Below are positions 15,792-24,875 of a DNA stretch of 37,776 bases, one piece after another; within the stretch, counting starts at the first letter, position 1; the number at the start of each line of letters is the position of its first letter. Position numbers and translations under genes: made by a program. The DNA is from Bacteroidota bacterium (GTDB taxonomy: Bacteria; Bacteroidota; Bacteroidia; J057; JAJTIE01), in the NCBI GenBank assembly GCA_021300195.1, contig JAJTIE010000043.1:1-37776 (forward strand), given 5' to 3'. The notes under the pieces were generated by a model that was not told the DNA's origin, searched no databases, and saw only the letters and a program-made list of their open reading frames with translations.

Positions 15792-18700
15792 ATGAGTACG
15801 CGTCCCTGCATCCAGGTATTTTTCATCGGGCTACTGCTGTGCACCTGGCTAGTGCCGGTGGGGGCGGCCATGGCCCACGGTGGCGCGCACGAGGCCGCGC
15901 CGCCCTCCTCTGCGGTTTCCTTCATCCCAAACGCAGGCCAGTGGGATCCGCAGATCCTGTACATGGCGTACCTGCGCGGGGGGCAGGCCTGGCTTACACA
16001 CACAGGCATCAGCCTGCTGTACTATGAAACCGACAGCCTGGAGTACATACACGACCTACCCCGCTATAGCGAGGAGGTGGTAACCTTCGGCGCACACCTG
16101 CTGAAGCTGAAGTGGCTGGATGCCCCGGGGGCCAGCAGCATAGAGGGTAGTGCGCCCCGGCCGGGTGCCTTCAACTACTTTGTGGGCAACGACCCCGCAA
16201 AGTGGGCCAGCGGCCTGGCCCTGGTGGGTACGGTGCGGTACCGAAACCTGTACCCGGGCATAGACCTGGAGGTAACCGGCAGCGCGTCGGGAGGCCTGAA
16301 GTATAACCTGATAGCCCAACCCGGGGCAGACCTGGACGAGGCACGCTTTGTGTACGAGGGGGCCGACAAAGTGGAACTGATACACAACACCCTGCACATA
16401 CACACCAGCATAGGCGTGCTGCAGGAGCAGATGCCTGCCGCCTGGCTGGGCAGTGGGCACGGCCAGCGCCCGGCACAGGTGCAGTATACGCTGAACCGCA
16501 GCGGTGCCCTGGGCTATGCACATGCCGGCAGGCGGACTGAGGCCCTCACCATAGACCCGGTGCTGGTGTTCAGCACCTATTCCGGCTCCAATGCCGACAA
16601 CTGGGGTATGACCGCCACCTTTGACGAAGCGGGGAATGCCTACTCGGGCGGTGTCGTCCACAACTTTGCACCCACCACCGGCCTCCTCAGCCCGGGGGCC
16701 TACCAGGTAGCCTACTCGGGTGGTACCGGCCTGAACAACGAACAGCTGGGCTCGGATGTGCTTTTCTTTGCCTCGGACTGTATGCTCATCAAGTTCAGCC
16801 CAGATGGCCGCCAGCGTGTGTGGGCCACCCTGCTGGGTGGGGCGTCCAACGAGCATCCGGCTAGCCTGATTGTGAACGCACAAAATGAACTGTACATATA
16901 CGGTGCAACACTGAGCGCAAACTTCCCAACCGCAAATGCCTACGATGCCAGCTATAATGGAAACGGCGACCTATTCGTGGCACGCCTTAGCCAAGACGGC
17001 ACTCAGCTGCTGGGCAGCACCTATGTGGGCGGCAGCGGGCTAGACGGCGTAAACCAGTGGCAGGTTATCGTAGGGGGAACTAACTACCTGAACCCGCTGC
17101 GCAGATTTGTGGGCGACGAGGCACGGGGAGAAATCATCCTGGACCAGAATGGAGATGTGCTGGTAGGAGCCACTACCCGCAGCCAGAACTTTCCGACTAC
17201 CGCCGGGGTGTGGGGTGCAGCTCCCGGAAATTCCGGTGCCGACCTGCGCACCAGTCAGGATGGCGTTGTATTCCGGCTCAGCAAAAACCTCAGCACACTG
17301 ATGCAAAGTACCTATGTGCCCGGCAACCGGAATGATGCCGTGTATAGCCTGAAAACAAACCGGGACAATGAGATCTACCTGACGGGCGGAACACAGAGTA
17401 ATACCGGACTGGGGATACCCGCCACCGCCTGGCAGGCCACACATGCCAACTCCAATGGGGCCGATGGCTATCTGCTACGCCTGTCGGCAGACATGAGCAC
17501 CGTGCTGGGTGGCACCTACATAGGCACCGCAGCCTATGACCAAGCCCTGCTGGTAGAGCTGGACCTGGACGGAAAACCCTACGTAGTGGGAAACACCGAG
17601 GGGGCCATGACCACCCAGGTGGCCGCCGGCGAAGATGGCATCTTCAGCACCCTAAATGGCCGGCAATTTTTCATGCGCTTTGCACCCAACCTGCGCACGC
17701 GCGAGCTAAGCAGCGTGTGGGGCAGCGGTAAGACCGAGCCCGACATCAGCCCCACGGCCTTTCTGGTAGACGACTGCTACAACATCTACGTAGCCGGCTG
17801 GGGCGGAGGCACGCTGCCAAACGGCGAGAACAACATAAGCAACATGCCCGTTACGGCAGATGCCGTAAAGCCTACCACCGAGGGATCGGACTTCTACATG
17901 CTGGTGCTGGCGCAGAATGGGCGGAGCCTGGTGTATGGCAGCTACTTTGGCGAGGCAAACTTTGCAGCCAGAGACCATGTGGATGGCGGCACCAGCCGCT
18001 TTGACAAACGGGGCAAGGTATACCATGCCGTGTGCGCCAGCTGTGACGGGCTGGACAACTTTCCCACCACACCCGGGGCCTACAGCAGGGTGAATGGATC
18101 CACCAACTGCAACAATGCTGTCTTCAAGTTCGACTTTCAGATTATCAACCGGGCGCAGCCCAAGCTGACCGCACGAAACCTGAATACCACCGGCTGCGCA
18201 CCCTTCACCTTTGAGTTTCTCGCAGACGGAACCGAGTCTCTGCTCCCAGGCTTTCCCGACCCCTCCGTCTTCCGCTGGCATTTTGGCGACACAACCACCG
18301 GGGCCATCAACACCGGCCTGGGAAACCCCAGCGTACACGTGTACGAGAACCCCGGCATCTTCCGGGTAAAGCTGGTGGCAGGCTATCCGCCAGGTATCGC
18401 ATGTAGCTTCCCGGACAGCGTAGAGCAGGAAATCATTGTGTATGAGGTGCGTAATCCCGGCTTTGAAGCTGAAAACAATCCCTGCGAACTGGACGTAGTG
18501 CTGAAAAACACCACCGAGGTGGGGGTAGTGTACCAGTGGATCTTCCCCGATACCGTGGGGGCCCTCCGCGGAGATACCCTGGTGCGCAGAGACAAGAACA
18601 GCTTTGTCCGCACCTTCCGGTCATCGGGCGTGTACCCCATAAAGCTGGTGGTAAACCCGGGTACCGTGTGCTCTCAGACCGTGGAGTCGCTCGTAACGGT

Positions 18701-19448
18701 GGGCCTGCCCGAGCGCCTGGACCTGGGCAGCCGGCGCGATGCCTGTAGCTTCACCTACGCCCTGGAGGCCGAAGACTTCAATACCTCCAGCTGGCTCTGG
18801 GACTTTGGAGACGGCAACACCAGCACCCAGCGAAATCCCACGCACACCTATGCAGCACCAGGCACCTATACCCTTACCTACACGGCCTTCAGCACAAACG
18901 GCCTGTGCAGCGTCCGTTTCCAGCAGCAGTTTCTGGTACCCCGGGCACCGGAGGTGCGGTTTACCATAGACAGCAGCAGCTGCCTGGGCGAGTATAATCT
19001 GATCTTCCAGCCCAATGGAGATGTTGCCACCCAATACTGGGTTGTAAACGGAGACACGGTACGAAACCAGGTGGTGGACCTGAACCGATACGGACCCGGA
19101 AGGCAGGAGGTGGAGCTGGTGGCCCGGGACAAAGACCAGTGCGGGCCTACCTACCGCCAGACGCAAACTTTCTACAACTCAAACTTCCTGGAGCTCTCCA
19201 TACCCAATGTATTTACCCCAAACGGCGACGGGATAAACGACTACTGGCGGGCAGAGCTGGTGAACCCAGACTGCTTTGGCGACGTGCAGGTGTACAACCG
19301 CTGGGGAGAGGTGGTGTATGAGGCAAATGTACGTGGCGAGGGATGGGACGGACGAGTAGGGGGAGAAGATGCGCCCGAGGGGGTGTATGTGTACATTCTC
19401 AAGATTGGTAAAATCGAAAAAGTAGGCACCATTACACTTGTCCGCTAG
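15792..19448 (+). CDS. Large secreted T9SS surface protein with PKD domains
   Basis: 1218 residues. A signal peptide occupies about 1-28 (FFIGLLLCTWLVPVGAAMAH). Residues 40-260 match the N-terminal domain common to Bacteroidota SBBP-repeat proteins (FIPNAGQWDPQILYMA). Beta-propeller-like SBBP units follow (about 270-760), such as DNEIYLTGGTQ and YNIYVAGWGGG. PKD-type immunoglobulin folds follow (about 800-1130), recognised by WHFGDTTTG and WLWDFGDGNTSTQRNPTHTY. The last ~85 residues are the gliding-motility-associated/type-B T9SS sorting domain: IPNVFTPNGDGINDYW, VYNRWGEVVYE, GVYVYILKI. It would be exported by Sec, then T9SS, and displayed on or released from the surface, probably as an adhesin or matrix protein (inference). 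No peptidase or glycosidase motif was seen. Confidence 0.94.
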   Translation: MSTRPCIQVFFIGLLLCTWLVPVGAAMAHGGAHEAAPPSSAVSFIPNAGQWDPQILYMAYLRGGQAWLTHTGISLLYYETDSLEYIHDLPRYSEEVVTFGAHLLKLKWLDAPGASSIEGSAPRPGAFNYFVGNDPAKWASGLALVGTVRYRNLYPGIDLEVTGSASGGLKYNLIAQPGADLDEARFVYEGADKVELIHNTLHIHTSIGVLQEQMPAAWLGSGHGQRPAQVQYTLNRSGALGYAHAGRRTEALTIDPVLVFSTYSGSNADNWGMTATFDEAGNAYSGGVVHNFAPTTGLLSPGAYQVAYSGGTGLNNEQLGSDVLFFASDCMLIKFSPDGRQRVWATLLGGASNEHPASLIVNAQNELYIYGATLSANFPTANAYDASYNGNGDLFVARLSQDGTQLLGSTYVGGSGLDGVNQWQVIVGGTNYLNPLRRFVGDEARGEIILDQNGDVLVGATTRSQNFPTTAGVWGAAPGNSGADLRTSQDGVVFRLSKNLSTLMQSTYVPGNRNDAVYSLKTNRDNEIYLTGGTQSNTGLGIPATAWQATHANSNGADGYLLRLSADMSTVLGGTYIGTAAYDQALLVELDLDGKPYVVGNTEGAMTTQVAAGEDGIFSTLNGRQFFMRFAPNLRTRELSSVWGSGKTEPDISPTAFLVDDCYNIYVAGWGGGTLPNGENNISNMPVTADAVKPTTEGSDFYMLVLAQNGRSLVYGSYFGEANFAARDHVDGGTSRFDKRGKVYHAVCASCDGLDNFPTTPGAYSRVNGSTNCNNAVFKFDFQIINRAQPKLTARNLNTTGCAPFTFEFLADGTESLLPGFPDPSVFRWHFGDTTTGAINTGLGNPSVHVYENPGIFRVKLVAGYPPGIACSFPDSVEQEIIVYEVRNPGFEAENNPCELDVVLKNTTEVGVVYQWIFPDTVGALRGDTLVRRDKNSFVRTFRSSGVYPIKLVVNPGTVCSQTVESLVTVGLPERLDLGSRRDACSFTYALEAEDFNTSSWLWDFGDGNTSTQRNPTHTYAAPGTYTLTYTAFSTNGLCSVRFQQQFLVPRAPEVRFTIDSSSCLGEYNLIFQPNGDVATQYWVVNGDTVRNQVVDLNRYGPGRQEVELVARDKDQCGPTYRQTQTFYNSNFLELSIPNVFTPNGDGINDYWRAELVNPDCFGDVQVYNRWGEVVYEANVRGEGWDGRVGGEDAPEGVYVYILKIGKIEKVGTITLVR

Positions 19449-19471
19449 GCTACCCGGCCACCCTGCCGCGT

Positions 19472-19502
19472 TTTGGCCAGCACACAGGATTCCTTATATT
19501 TG
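19472..19502 (+). promoter_or_regulatory. Promoter of DUF3276/YmdB operon (TTTG-N19-TATATTTG)
   Basis: TTTG (19472-19475), exactly 19 bases, then TATATTTG (19495-19502). This is the best full match to the Bacteroidota consensus in the window. The predicted leader to GTG 19526 is only about 17 bases. Confidence 0.82.
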
Positions 19503-19525
19503 TATCCGGACATAAACTGTAAACT

Positions 19526-19879
19526 GTGGACTACAACGAAAACCGGAGAGGCGAATACGACCAAGCCAACGAAATCTACAGCAAAAGAATAAAGGCGGGG
19601 AAACGCACGTACATGTTCGACGTACGGGCCACCCGGGGCAATGACTACTATATAACCATTACCGAGCGGAAACGAGACCACGACGGGGATGGCTACTACA
19701 AGCAAAAGCTGTTTTTGTACAAAGAGGATTTCAATAAGTTCCTGCGGTCGCTAGAGGAAGTTATCCTGCATGTAAAGGAGGAACTGATGCCCGACTTTGA
19801 CTACGACCAGTTTGACCGGGAGCGCCAGGCCGAGCAGGAACCGGGTGCGCTGTACCACGAGCAAGACACCAATCAATAA
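19526..19879 (+). CDS. DUF3276 PUR-alpha-like nucleic-acid-binding protein
   Basis: 117 residues. The core 18-92 (IYSKRIKAGKRTYMFDVRAT, DYYITITERKR, YKQKLFLYKEDFNKFLRSLE) is the DUF3276 domain, a PUR-repeat fold that in Bacteroidota and Spirochaetes binds single-stranded DNA or RNA. The tail is acidic and probably disordered. Homologs start with MxYNENR, so the GTG at 19526 is the likely start; it also sits correctly after a strong promoter. The gene ends one base before the ATG of the YmdB-type phosphoesterase, so the two are one operon. A nucleic-acid binder coupled to a phosphoesterase suggests a shared RNA or cyclic-nucleotide role, but that is inference. Confidence 0.9.
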   Translation: MDYNENRRGEYDQANEIYSKRIKAGKRTYMFDVRATRGNDYYITITERKRDHDGDGYYKQKLFLYKEDFNKFLRSLEEVILHVKEELMPDFDYDQFDRERQAEQEPGALYHEQDTNQ

Positions 19880-20707
19880 ATGCGACTCCTCTTTATCGGC
19901 GATGTAGTGGGCGACATCGGCGTGGCCTGTGTACAGGCATTGCTGCCCGGCCTGATTACGGCTCATCGCATTGACTTTGTGGTGTGTAATGGCGAAAACA
20001 GCCACGAGGGGCGCGGCATAAACGAAGTGATCTGCAAGCGCCTGCACAAGGCGGGTGTGGACGTGATAACCGGAGGCGACCACAGTTTCGACAAGCACCT
20101 GATATTCCCCTACATGGCCCGGCACAACACCCTGCTGCGCCCGGCAAACTACCCAAAGGGTGCACCCGGGCAGGGCTTTGGGCTATACGAAACCGCAAAA
20201 GGCATACAGGTGGGCGTTATCAACCTGCGGGGCAATACCTTTTTCCAAAACCCGGTGAACTGCCCCTTCACGGTGGCAGACCGCCTGATACAAGACCTGG
20301 GCACACATGCACAGGTCATTTTTATGGACTTCCACGCCGAGGCCACGGCGGAAAAGAAGGCCATGGGCTGGTATGTGGATGGCCGCATAAGTGCCCTGTG
20401 TGGCACGCACACCCATGTGCAAACAGCGGACGAACAGGTGCTGCCTCACGGAACAGGATACCTGACAGATGCAGGTTTTACCGGCCCACATCACAGCGTG
20501 ATCGGGATGGATATCGAAACGGCCATCACCCGCTTTCGGATACAAATCCCGCAACGCTACAAGCTGGCCGAAGAAGCACCCATGCTGCATGCTGCCATCT
20601 TCGACCTGGATGAAAAGACCGGAAAAACCCGCAGCATACAGCGGCTAAGCGAAGTGGCCAAGCTGGAAATACCAGCGGGCACGGAGGCACAAACAGATAC
20701 CCCCTGA
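19880..20707 (+). CDS. YmdB-type metallophosphoesterase (TIGR00282 family)
   Basis: 275 residues, full length. Metal and catalytic residues by position: D8 (LLFIGDVVGDIG), E39-N40 (VVCNGENSHEGRG), D67-H68 (GGDHSFD), H in MDFHAEATAEKKAMG, and the pair in CGTHTHVQTADE. This matches the YmdB set D8, E39, N40, N67, H68, H150, H175, H177, except that Asp replaces the usual Asn at 67; Asp can also bind metal. YmdB in Bacillus hydrolyses 2',3'-cyclic nucleotides and affects biofilm and sporulation decisions. The role in Bacteroidota is not established. It is cytoplasmic, directly abuts the DUF3276 gene and is the last gene of that transcript. Confidence 0.93.
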   Translation: MRLLFIGDVVGDIGVACVQALLPGLITAHRIDFVVCNGENSHEGRGINEVICKRLHKAGVDVITGGDHSFDKHLIFPYMARHNTLLRPANYPKGAPGQGFGLYETAKGIQVGVINLRGNTFFQNPVNCPFTVADRLIQDLGTHAQVIFMDFHAEATAEKKAMGWYVDGRISALCGTHTHVQTADEQVLPHGTGYLTDAGFTGPHHSVIGMDIETAITRFRIQIPQRYKLAEEAPMLHAAIFDLDEKTGKTRSIQRLSEVAKLEIPAGTEAQTDTP

Positions 20708-21110
20708 TGCCGGCGCACGGGTGCCGAACTGGTGCGAAGTCGGCACTGCGGTTAGCAGTATCCCTGCCCTAGCCCGTAGGCTATTCTGCACACACCGTAC
20801 GAGCATGCTGGCTGATGCACACCCACAGCGGGACGAGTACTTCCGCAATAGTCAACGGACGCGCCAGGACTAAAGTCCCCTCCCGGCTTAATTCATTGCT
20901 GCTTTATTGCCGTCTGCAACCAGATTTATGCTTTGTCTGACAATTTTTAGGACTAAATTTGCGGATAAACTGGCCGAGCGAAGGATCGTGCGAGCAAACA
21001 CGCGAATGCTAGGCCAGTAGTTTCGATATCCGCGAGTATTTCACACACCGAACTGGCCGAGCCAGAAGCTAGAAACCGAAATTCTGAGTAAGCGTATTTA
21101 ACCAAGAGCC
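20708..21110 (+). other. 403-bp spacer: hairpin, promoter and long leader
   Basis: No gene is seen here. At 20721-20746, GTGCCGA pairs with TCGGCAC directly after the phosphoesterase stop; it lacks a U-tract and may end that transcript. The acyl-CoA dehydrogenase promoter lies at 20932-20961. From about 20968 to the ATG at 21111 there is an unusually long leader of about 143 bases, with the 12-mer AACTGGCCGAGC at 20968-20979 and again at 21051-21062, and the complementary GGCCAGT at 21012-21018 between them. The remaining bases show nothing recognisable. Confidence 0.5.
20932..20961 (+). promoter_or_regulatory. Acyl-CoA dehydrogenase promoter (TTTG-N18-TAAATTTG)
   Basis: TTTG (20932-20935), an 18-base spacer, then TAAATTTG (20954-20961), an exact -7. 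The start codon is 149 bases downstream, implying a long leader. Confidence 0.75.
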
Positions 21111-22250
21111 ATGAACTTTGAACTGACCGAAGAGCATAAAATGATCCGCCAGATGGCACGAGACTTTGCCCAGAAGGAGCTGCTGCCAGGGGTGATAGAG
21201 CGAGACAATACCCAGCAGTTTCCGCAGGAGCTACAGCGCAGCATGGGCGAGATGGGCTTTATGGGCATGATGGTGAGCCCCCAATATGGCGGGGGCGGCA
21301 TGGATACCGTAAGCTATGTGCTGGCCATGGAGGAACTGAGCAAGGTGGATGCCAGTGCCTCGGTAATGATGAGCGTAAACAATAGCCTGGTATGCTGGGG
21401 CCTGGAGAAGTATGGCACCGAAGAACAGAAGCAGAAGTATCTGCCGCGCCTGTGCAGTGGCGAGATCGTGGGCGCATTCTGCCTGAGTGAGCCCGAGGCT
21501 GGTAGCGATGCCACCAGCCAGAAAACAGAGGCCCTGGACATGGGCGACCACTACCTGCTGAACGGCACCAAAAACTGGATTACCAACGGGCAACGTGCCA
21601 GCGTGTACCTGGTGATAGCACAGACCGACCGTGCCAAAGGACACCGGGGCATCAACTGCCTGATCGTGGAGAAGGGCATGCCCGGCTTTGAGGTGGGCAA
21701 GAAAGAAGACAAGCTGGGCATCCGGGGTAGCGACACCACCACCCTGCTGTTTAACGACGTGAAGGTGCCGAAGGAAAACCGCATCGGCGAGGATGGCTTC
21801 GGCTTCAAGTTTGCCATGGGCACGCTAGACGGGGGGCGCATTGGCATTGCAGCCCAGGCACTGGGTATTGCTGCTGGGGCCTTTGAGCTGGCGCTGAAAT
21901 ATAGCCAAGAACGAAAGGCGTTCGGACGCGAGATCTTCAAACATCAGGCCATCAGCTTCAAGCTGGCCAAAATGGCCACGGATGTGGAGGCGGCACGCCT
22001 GCTATGCCTAAAGGCGGCACGCGAAAAGGACCTGGACCTGCCATTTGGACAAACAGCCAGTATGGCCAAGCTGTTTGCCAGCAAGATAGCGGTAGACGTG
22101 GCCCGAGAGGCGGTGCAGGTGCACGGCGGCTATGGCTTTGTAAAGGAATACCACGTGGAGCGCCTATACCGAGATGCCAAGATCACCGAAATCTACGAAG
22201 GTACCAGCGAGATACAGCACATTGTGATCAGCCGAAACCTGGTAGCCTAG
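21111..22250 (+). CDS. Short-chain-type acyl-CoA dehydrogenase
   Basis: 379 residues, full length. It is an FAD enzyme that introduces the alpha-beta double bond into acyl-CoA in beta-oxidation or branched-chain amino-acid breakdown. Seen: N-terminal helical domain (LTEEHKMIRQMARDFAQKEL), the FAD/substrate strand CLSEPEAGSDATS, WITNGQ, the signature RKAFGREI, and the QVHGGYGFVKEYHVERLYRDAKI region. The catalytic base is E363 in YEGTSEIQ, the position used by short-chain and butyryl-CoA dehydrogenases. Substrate length cannot be told from sequence. It is a single-gene transcript with its own promoter, a long leader and a strong terminator. The fused E1 gene about 9 kb away may supply branched-chain acyl-CoA (inference). 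Confidence 0.96.
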   Translation: MNFELTEEHKMIRQMARDFAQKELLPGVIERDNTQQFPQELQRSMGEMGFMGMMVSPQYGGGGMDTVSYVLAMEELSKVDASASVMMSVNNSLVCWGLEKYGTEEQKQKYLPRLCSGEIVGAFCLSEPEAGSDATSQKTEALDMGDHYLLNGTKNWITNGQRASVYLVIAQTDRAKGHRGINCLIVEKGMPGFEVGKKEDKLGIRGSDTTTLLFNDVKVPKENRIGEDGFGFKFAMGTLDGGRIGIAAQALGIAAGAFELALKYSQERKAFGREIFKHQAISFKLAKMATDVEAARLLCLKAAREKDLDLPFGQTASMAKLFASKIAVDVAREAVQVHGGYGFVKEYHVERLYRDAKITEIYEGTSEIQHIVISRNLVA

Positions 22251-22272
22251 CCAGCAGGCAGGCAAATACATC

Positions 22273-22312
22273 AATAGGCCAGCTGCGGTAGACACCACGC
22301 TGGCCTATTTTT
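22273..22312 (+). terminator. Intrinsic terminator after acyl-CoA dehydrogenase
   Basis: The perfect 11-bp stem AATAGGCCAGC / GCTGGCCTATT encloses a 15-nt loop and runs into a T-tract. It lies 22 bases after the stop codon. Confidence 0.92.
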
Positions 22313-22328
22313 ATGCCTTCTTCTGCGT

Positions 22329-22670
22329 ATGATAGATTTTCACCTGTTAGCCCTGGCCTGCATCCTGATCCACGAGATGGATGCCATTCGCTGCCATGAG
22401 TGGCGTATTTTTCCGGGCCTCTCCTGCCTGAATGACCGAGTAGGCCAAGCTGTTTTCGTATTGCTACATGTCCCGCTCTTTTACTGGGTGCTGGCACAAG
22501 AGTTATCCGGTAGTGTTTCCTTCCGTCACGGCATGGATGTGTTTCTACTCATTCATCTGGGGCTACACCTACTATTTCTGCTACACAAGCGCAATGAATT
22601 CAGAGACGCACTATCATGGCTATTTATTGTGGGAGCGGCCCTGTTCTCGGGCCTCAGTCTACTACTTTGA
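22329..22670 (+). CDS. Small integral membrane protein, DUF6713-like
   Basis: 113 residues with about four hydrophobic segments (about 4-16, 38-58, 68-86, 95-113) and almost no soluble domain. The motif HEMDAIRCHEWRIFPGLS near the N-terminus resembles the HE(M/L)DAxRxxEWR pattern I associate with the DUF6713 family of small membrane proteins, which has no known function. The closely spaced His/Glu/Asp residues at the start of the first helix could bind metal, which is speculation. The ATG follows the acyl-CoA dehydrogenase terminator by 16 bases, so it is either expressed by read-through or from an unseen promoter. The 226 bases after it up to pspA hold no supported gene. Confidence 0.68.
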   Translation: MIDFHLLALACILIHEMDAIRCHEWRIFPGLSCLNDRVGQAVFVLLHVPLFYWVLAQELSGSVSFRHGMDVFLLIHLGLHLLFLLHKRNEFRDALSWLFIVGAALFSGLSLLL

Positions 22671-22896
22671 TAGCGCGAACGGGGTGCGATGCACCGGTTG
22701 TTACCCGGAAACGGCGAACACCTGCCTCTCTCCTTACTCTACCCTACTCATCACAGCTGCATACACAGGCTAGGCACGTTTCGCATGGGGCCAATCCTGT
22801 CGGTTTTAATCCAAATGGGAAAACAGCACGCTAGGTTCTTTAAGAAGGGCCGCAAAAAACCGACTGATCTCCCCTTCCCCGACTCAGCGAGGATAG

Positions 22897-23628
22897 CTAC
22901 GAGCGCTCCTGCTCTGGTTTTTCCGGCTGGTTTTCTTCTTCCAGTAGGGGGGTTGGGGTGCTACCGGTCAGGCCCATCTCCAGTTTGTACTGCTGCACCA
23001 GGTCCAGCGCACGCAGCTTCTCGGCCTCCTCGTCTATTTTCAGGCTCTCGGTGTCTATGCTGTCCAGCACCAGGTCTACCCGGGCCTCGCTGTGTGCGGT
23101 TTTCTGGTTCAGGCGGTCTATCATCTCCTGGTGTGTCTGGTCTATACCGCCTACTTCAAACTGCTCCATGGTGTCAGCTATCTTGCTCTGCCATTTAGCC
23201 CGTTCGTGGGCACGCAGGGCTTCGCGGGCTTCAGCTATTTTGCGCTCGCGCTCGCGCATGAATGCCTTTTTCACCTCCAGCGATTTCTCGTAGGCCGATA
23301 CGGCCGTTTCGTGCTGGCTTTGTGTTTGGGCAATGTGGCTCTTCAGGCTCTCCACCCGTACGGCATAGTTGGCGGCTATGTCATCGCGGTTATTCTTTAT
23401 GGCAGCCTTCATCTTGCTGATCAGGTCGTTGTATTCGCTCTTGTACTTCTTCAGCTCATTCTCCAGCAGGGTTACATTGGCCTTTACGGTGGCAATATTC
23501 TGGTTCATGCGCGGCACCTGGTCGTTCAGCTCGCGTATATTTTGCTCCAGGATGAGTTTGGGGTCTTCTATGGCCTTTACTGCCCCCCCGAATAGGGCCT
23601 TCAGTGCCCGGGTAAATCGTTTCCACAT
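22897..23628 (-). CDS. pspA: PspA/IM30 family membrane-stress protein
   Basis: 243 residues, almost wholly helical and charged. The N-terminus has an amphipathic membrane-binding helix (WKRFTRALKALFGGAVKAIE), then DPKLILEQNIRELNDQVPRM and a long coiled coil to about residue 215, followed by a Pro/Glu-rich tail. PspA/Vipp1/IM30 proteins form ESCRT-III-like helical assemblies on damaged inner membrane. No pspBC or pspF genes are adjacent. It is the last gene of a minus-strand run (sucB, glycosyltransferase, fbp), 99 bases after fbp; that gap shows no exact -7 box, so read-through from fbp is possible. Confidence 0.93.
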   Translation of the reverse strand: MWKRFTRALKALFGGAVKAIEDPKLILEQNIRELNDQVPRMNQNIATVKANVTLLENELKKYKSEYNDLISKMKAAIKNNRDDIAANYAVRVESLKSHIAQTQSQHETAVSAYEKSLEVKKAFMRERERKIAEAREALRAHERAKWQSKIADTMEQFEVGGIDQTHQEMIDRLNQKTAHSEARVDLVLDSIDTESLKIDEEAEKLRALDLVQQYKLEMGLTGSTPTPLLEEENQPEKPEQERS

Positions 23629-23727
23629 AGTGCGTTCAGTTTCTGTCTTGGGTGTTCTTGGGTGGTATGGGGTGCCTTCTCAGCTCGAATTAGCTACAAA
23701 GCTCTCCCCTTGTTCGGTTGTGTCCGC

Positions 23728-24756
23728 CTATTTGCCTGCCAAAATAGCTTCTTTGTGCATGCTTTCCAATAGGTCCATTTCCTGCTTGCTACCCAGGTAG
23801 AGGGGGGTGCGCTGGTGCAGGGCCGTTGGCTCCAGGTCCAGGATGCGGCGGGTACCGTCGGTGGCTCGGCCACCGGCATTCTCTACCAGCAGTGCCATGG
23901 GGTTAGCTTCATACATCAGGCGCAGCTTACCCGCAGGCTGGTGCTTCAGGCCTGGATATAGGTAGATGCCGCCCTGCAGCAGGTTTCGGTGAAAGTCGGC
24001 CACCAGGCTACCGATATAGCGGGCATTGATGCCGGGCTTCTCGCCCTGGTTGCGCTGGTCCACATACTCCAGATAGCGCTTTGCCGGCTCGGTAAACTGG
24101 CTGCGGTTGGCCTCGTTCACGCTATAGTACTTTGCCTTTTCGGGTATGCGGATGTTCGGGTGGCTCAGGATAAACTCGCCCAGGCTAGGCTCTAGCGTGA
24201 ATCCGTTTACACCATGCCCCCTGGTGGTGTATACCAGCATGGTACTGCTGCCATACAGCACATAGCCGGCAGCAATCTGCTCATAACCATGCTGCAGGCA
24301 GTCTTCCAGGGTGCCGGGGCACTCCTGTGTCTTGCGGCGGAATACGCTGAATATGGTGCCGATGCTTACATTCACGTCTACGTTGCTGCTGCCATCCAGG
24401 GGGTCGCACAGCACGGCATACTTGCCATAGCGGCCATTTACCATGCCGATGGGCACCACGTCTTCTTGCTCCTCGCTGGCGTATACGGCGGTTATGCCTC
24501 CCAGTCTCAGCGCATTCAGAAAGGTATGGTCTGCATACAGGTCCAGCTTCATTTGGGCCTCGCCCTGCACATTTATCAGGTTGGCCTCGCCCAGGATGGA
24601 GCTTAGCCCGGCGCGATTTACCTCGCGGCTTACGATACGGGCGGCCAGGCTTATATCTCGCAGCAGCTGGCTGAGCTCGCCAGTGGCCTTGGGGTGGTCT
24701 TTCTGCTCCGAAAGGATGAACTGCTGGAGCGTAAGGATCTTGGGTGTATCGGACAT
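23728..24756 (-). CDS. fbp: Class I fructose-1,6-bisphosphatase
   Basis: 342 residues, normal for FBPase I. It hydrolyses fructose-1,6-bisphosphate in gluconeogenesis with Mg. Metal and active-site motifs: YASEEQEDVV, the signature CDPLDGSSNVDVN, YVLYGSSTMLVYT, and the substrate region RYIGSLVADFHRNLLQGGIYLYPG. All are intact. ATG 24756 was preferred over an upstream ATG at 24783 because the latter overlaps an exact -7 box and would leave no leader. It lies 119 bases downstream of a glycosyltransferase gene. Together with gpmI the window encodes two gluconeogenic steps, but they are not in one operon. Confidence 0.96.
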   Translation of the reverse strand: MSDTPKILTLQQFILSEQKDHPKATGELSQLLRDISLAARIVSREVNRAGLSSILGEANLINVQGEAQMKLDLYADHTFLNALRLGGITAVYASEEQEDVVPIGMVNGRYGKYAVLCDPLDGSSNVDVNVSIGTIFSVFRRKTQECPGTLEDCLQHGYEQIAAGYVLYGSSTMLVYTTRGHGVNGFTLEPSLGEFILSHPNIRIPEKAKYYSVNEANRSQFTEPAKRYLEYVDQRNQGEKPGINARYIGSLVADFHRNLLQGGIYLYPGLKHQPAGKLRLMYEANPMALLVENAGGRATDGTRRILDLEPTALHQRTPLYLGSKQEMDLLESMHKEAILAGK

Positions 24757-24782
24757 GCTGCGTGTTGAATCAAAGACAAACA

Positions 24783-24790
24783 CAAAAATA
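24783..24790 (-). promoter_or_regulatory. -7 element of fbp
   Basis: Minus-strand TATTTTTG is an exact TAnnTTTG, giving a leader of about 20 bases to ATG 24756. No properly spaced -33 TTG was found. Confidence 0.5.
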
Positions 24791-24875
24791 AGGATTTGTT
24801 ACCAATTGGTTGCCTTGCCGGTGCCCACGGTGGCGGGCTGCTGCCCTGGTGCGCCTGCTGGCTTGCCCCCTGTGG

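Noticed and set aside
22671-22896. Possible gene between the DUF6713-like gene and pspA
   Set aside because: The only open frames run antisense into pspA and have no domain or start signal.
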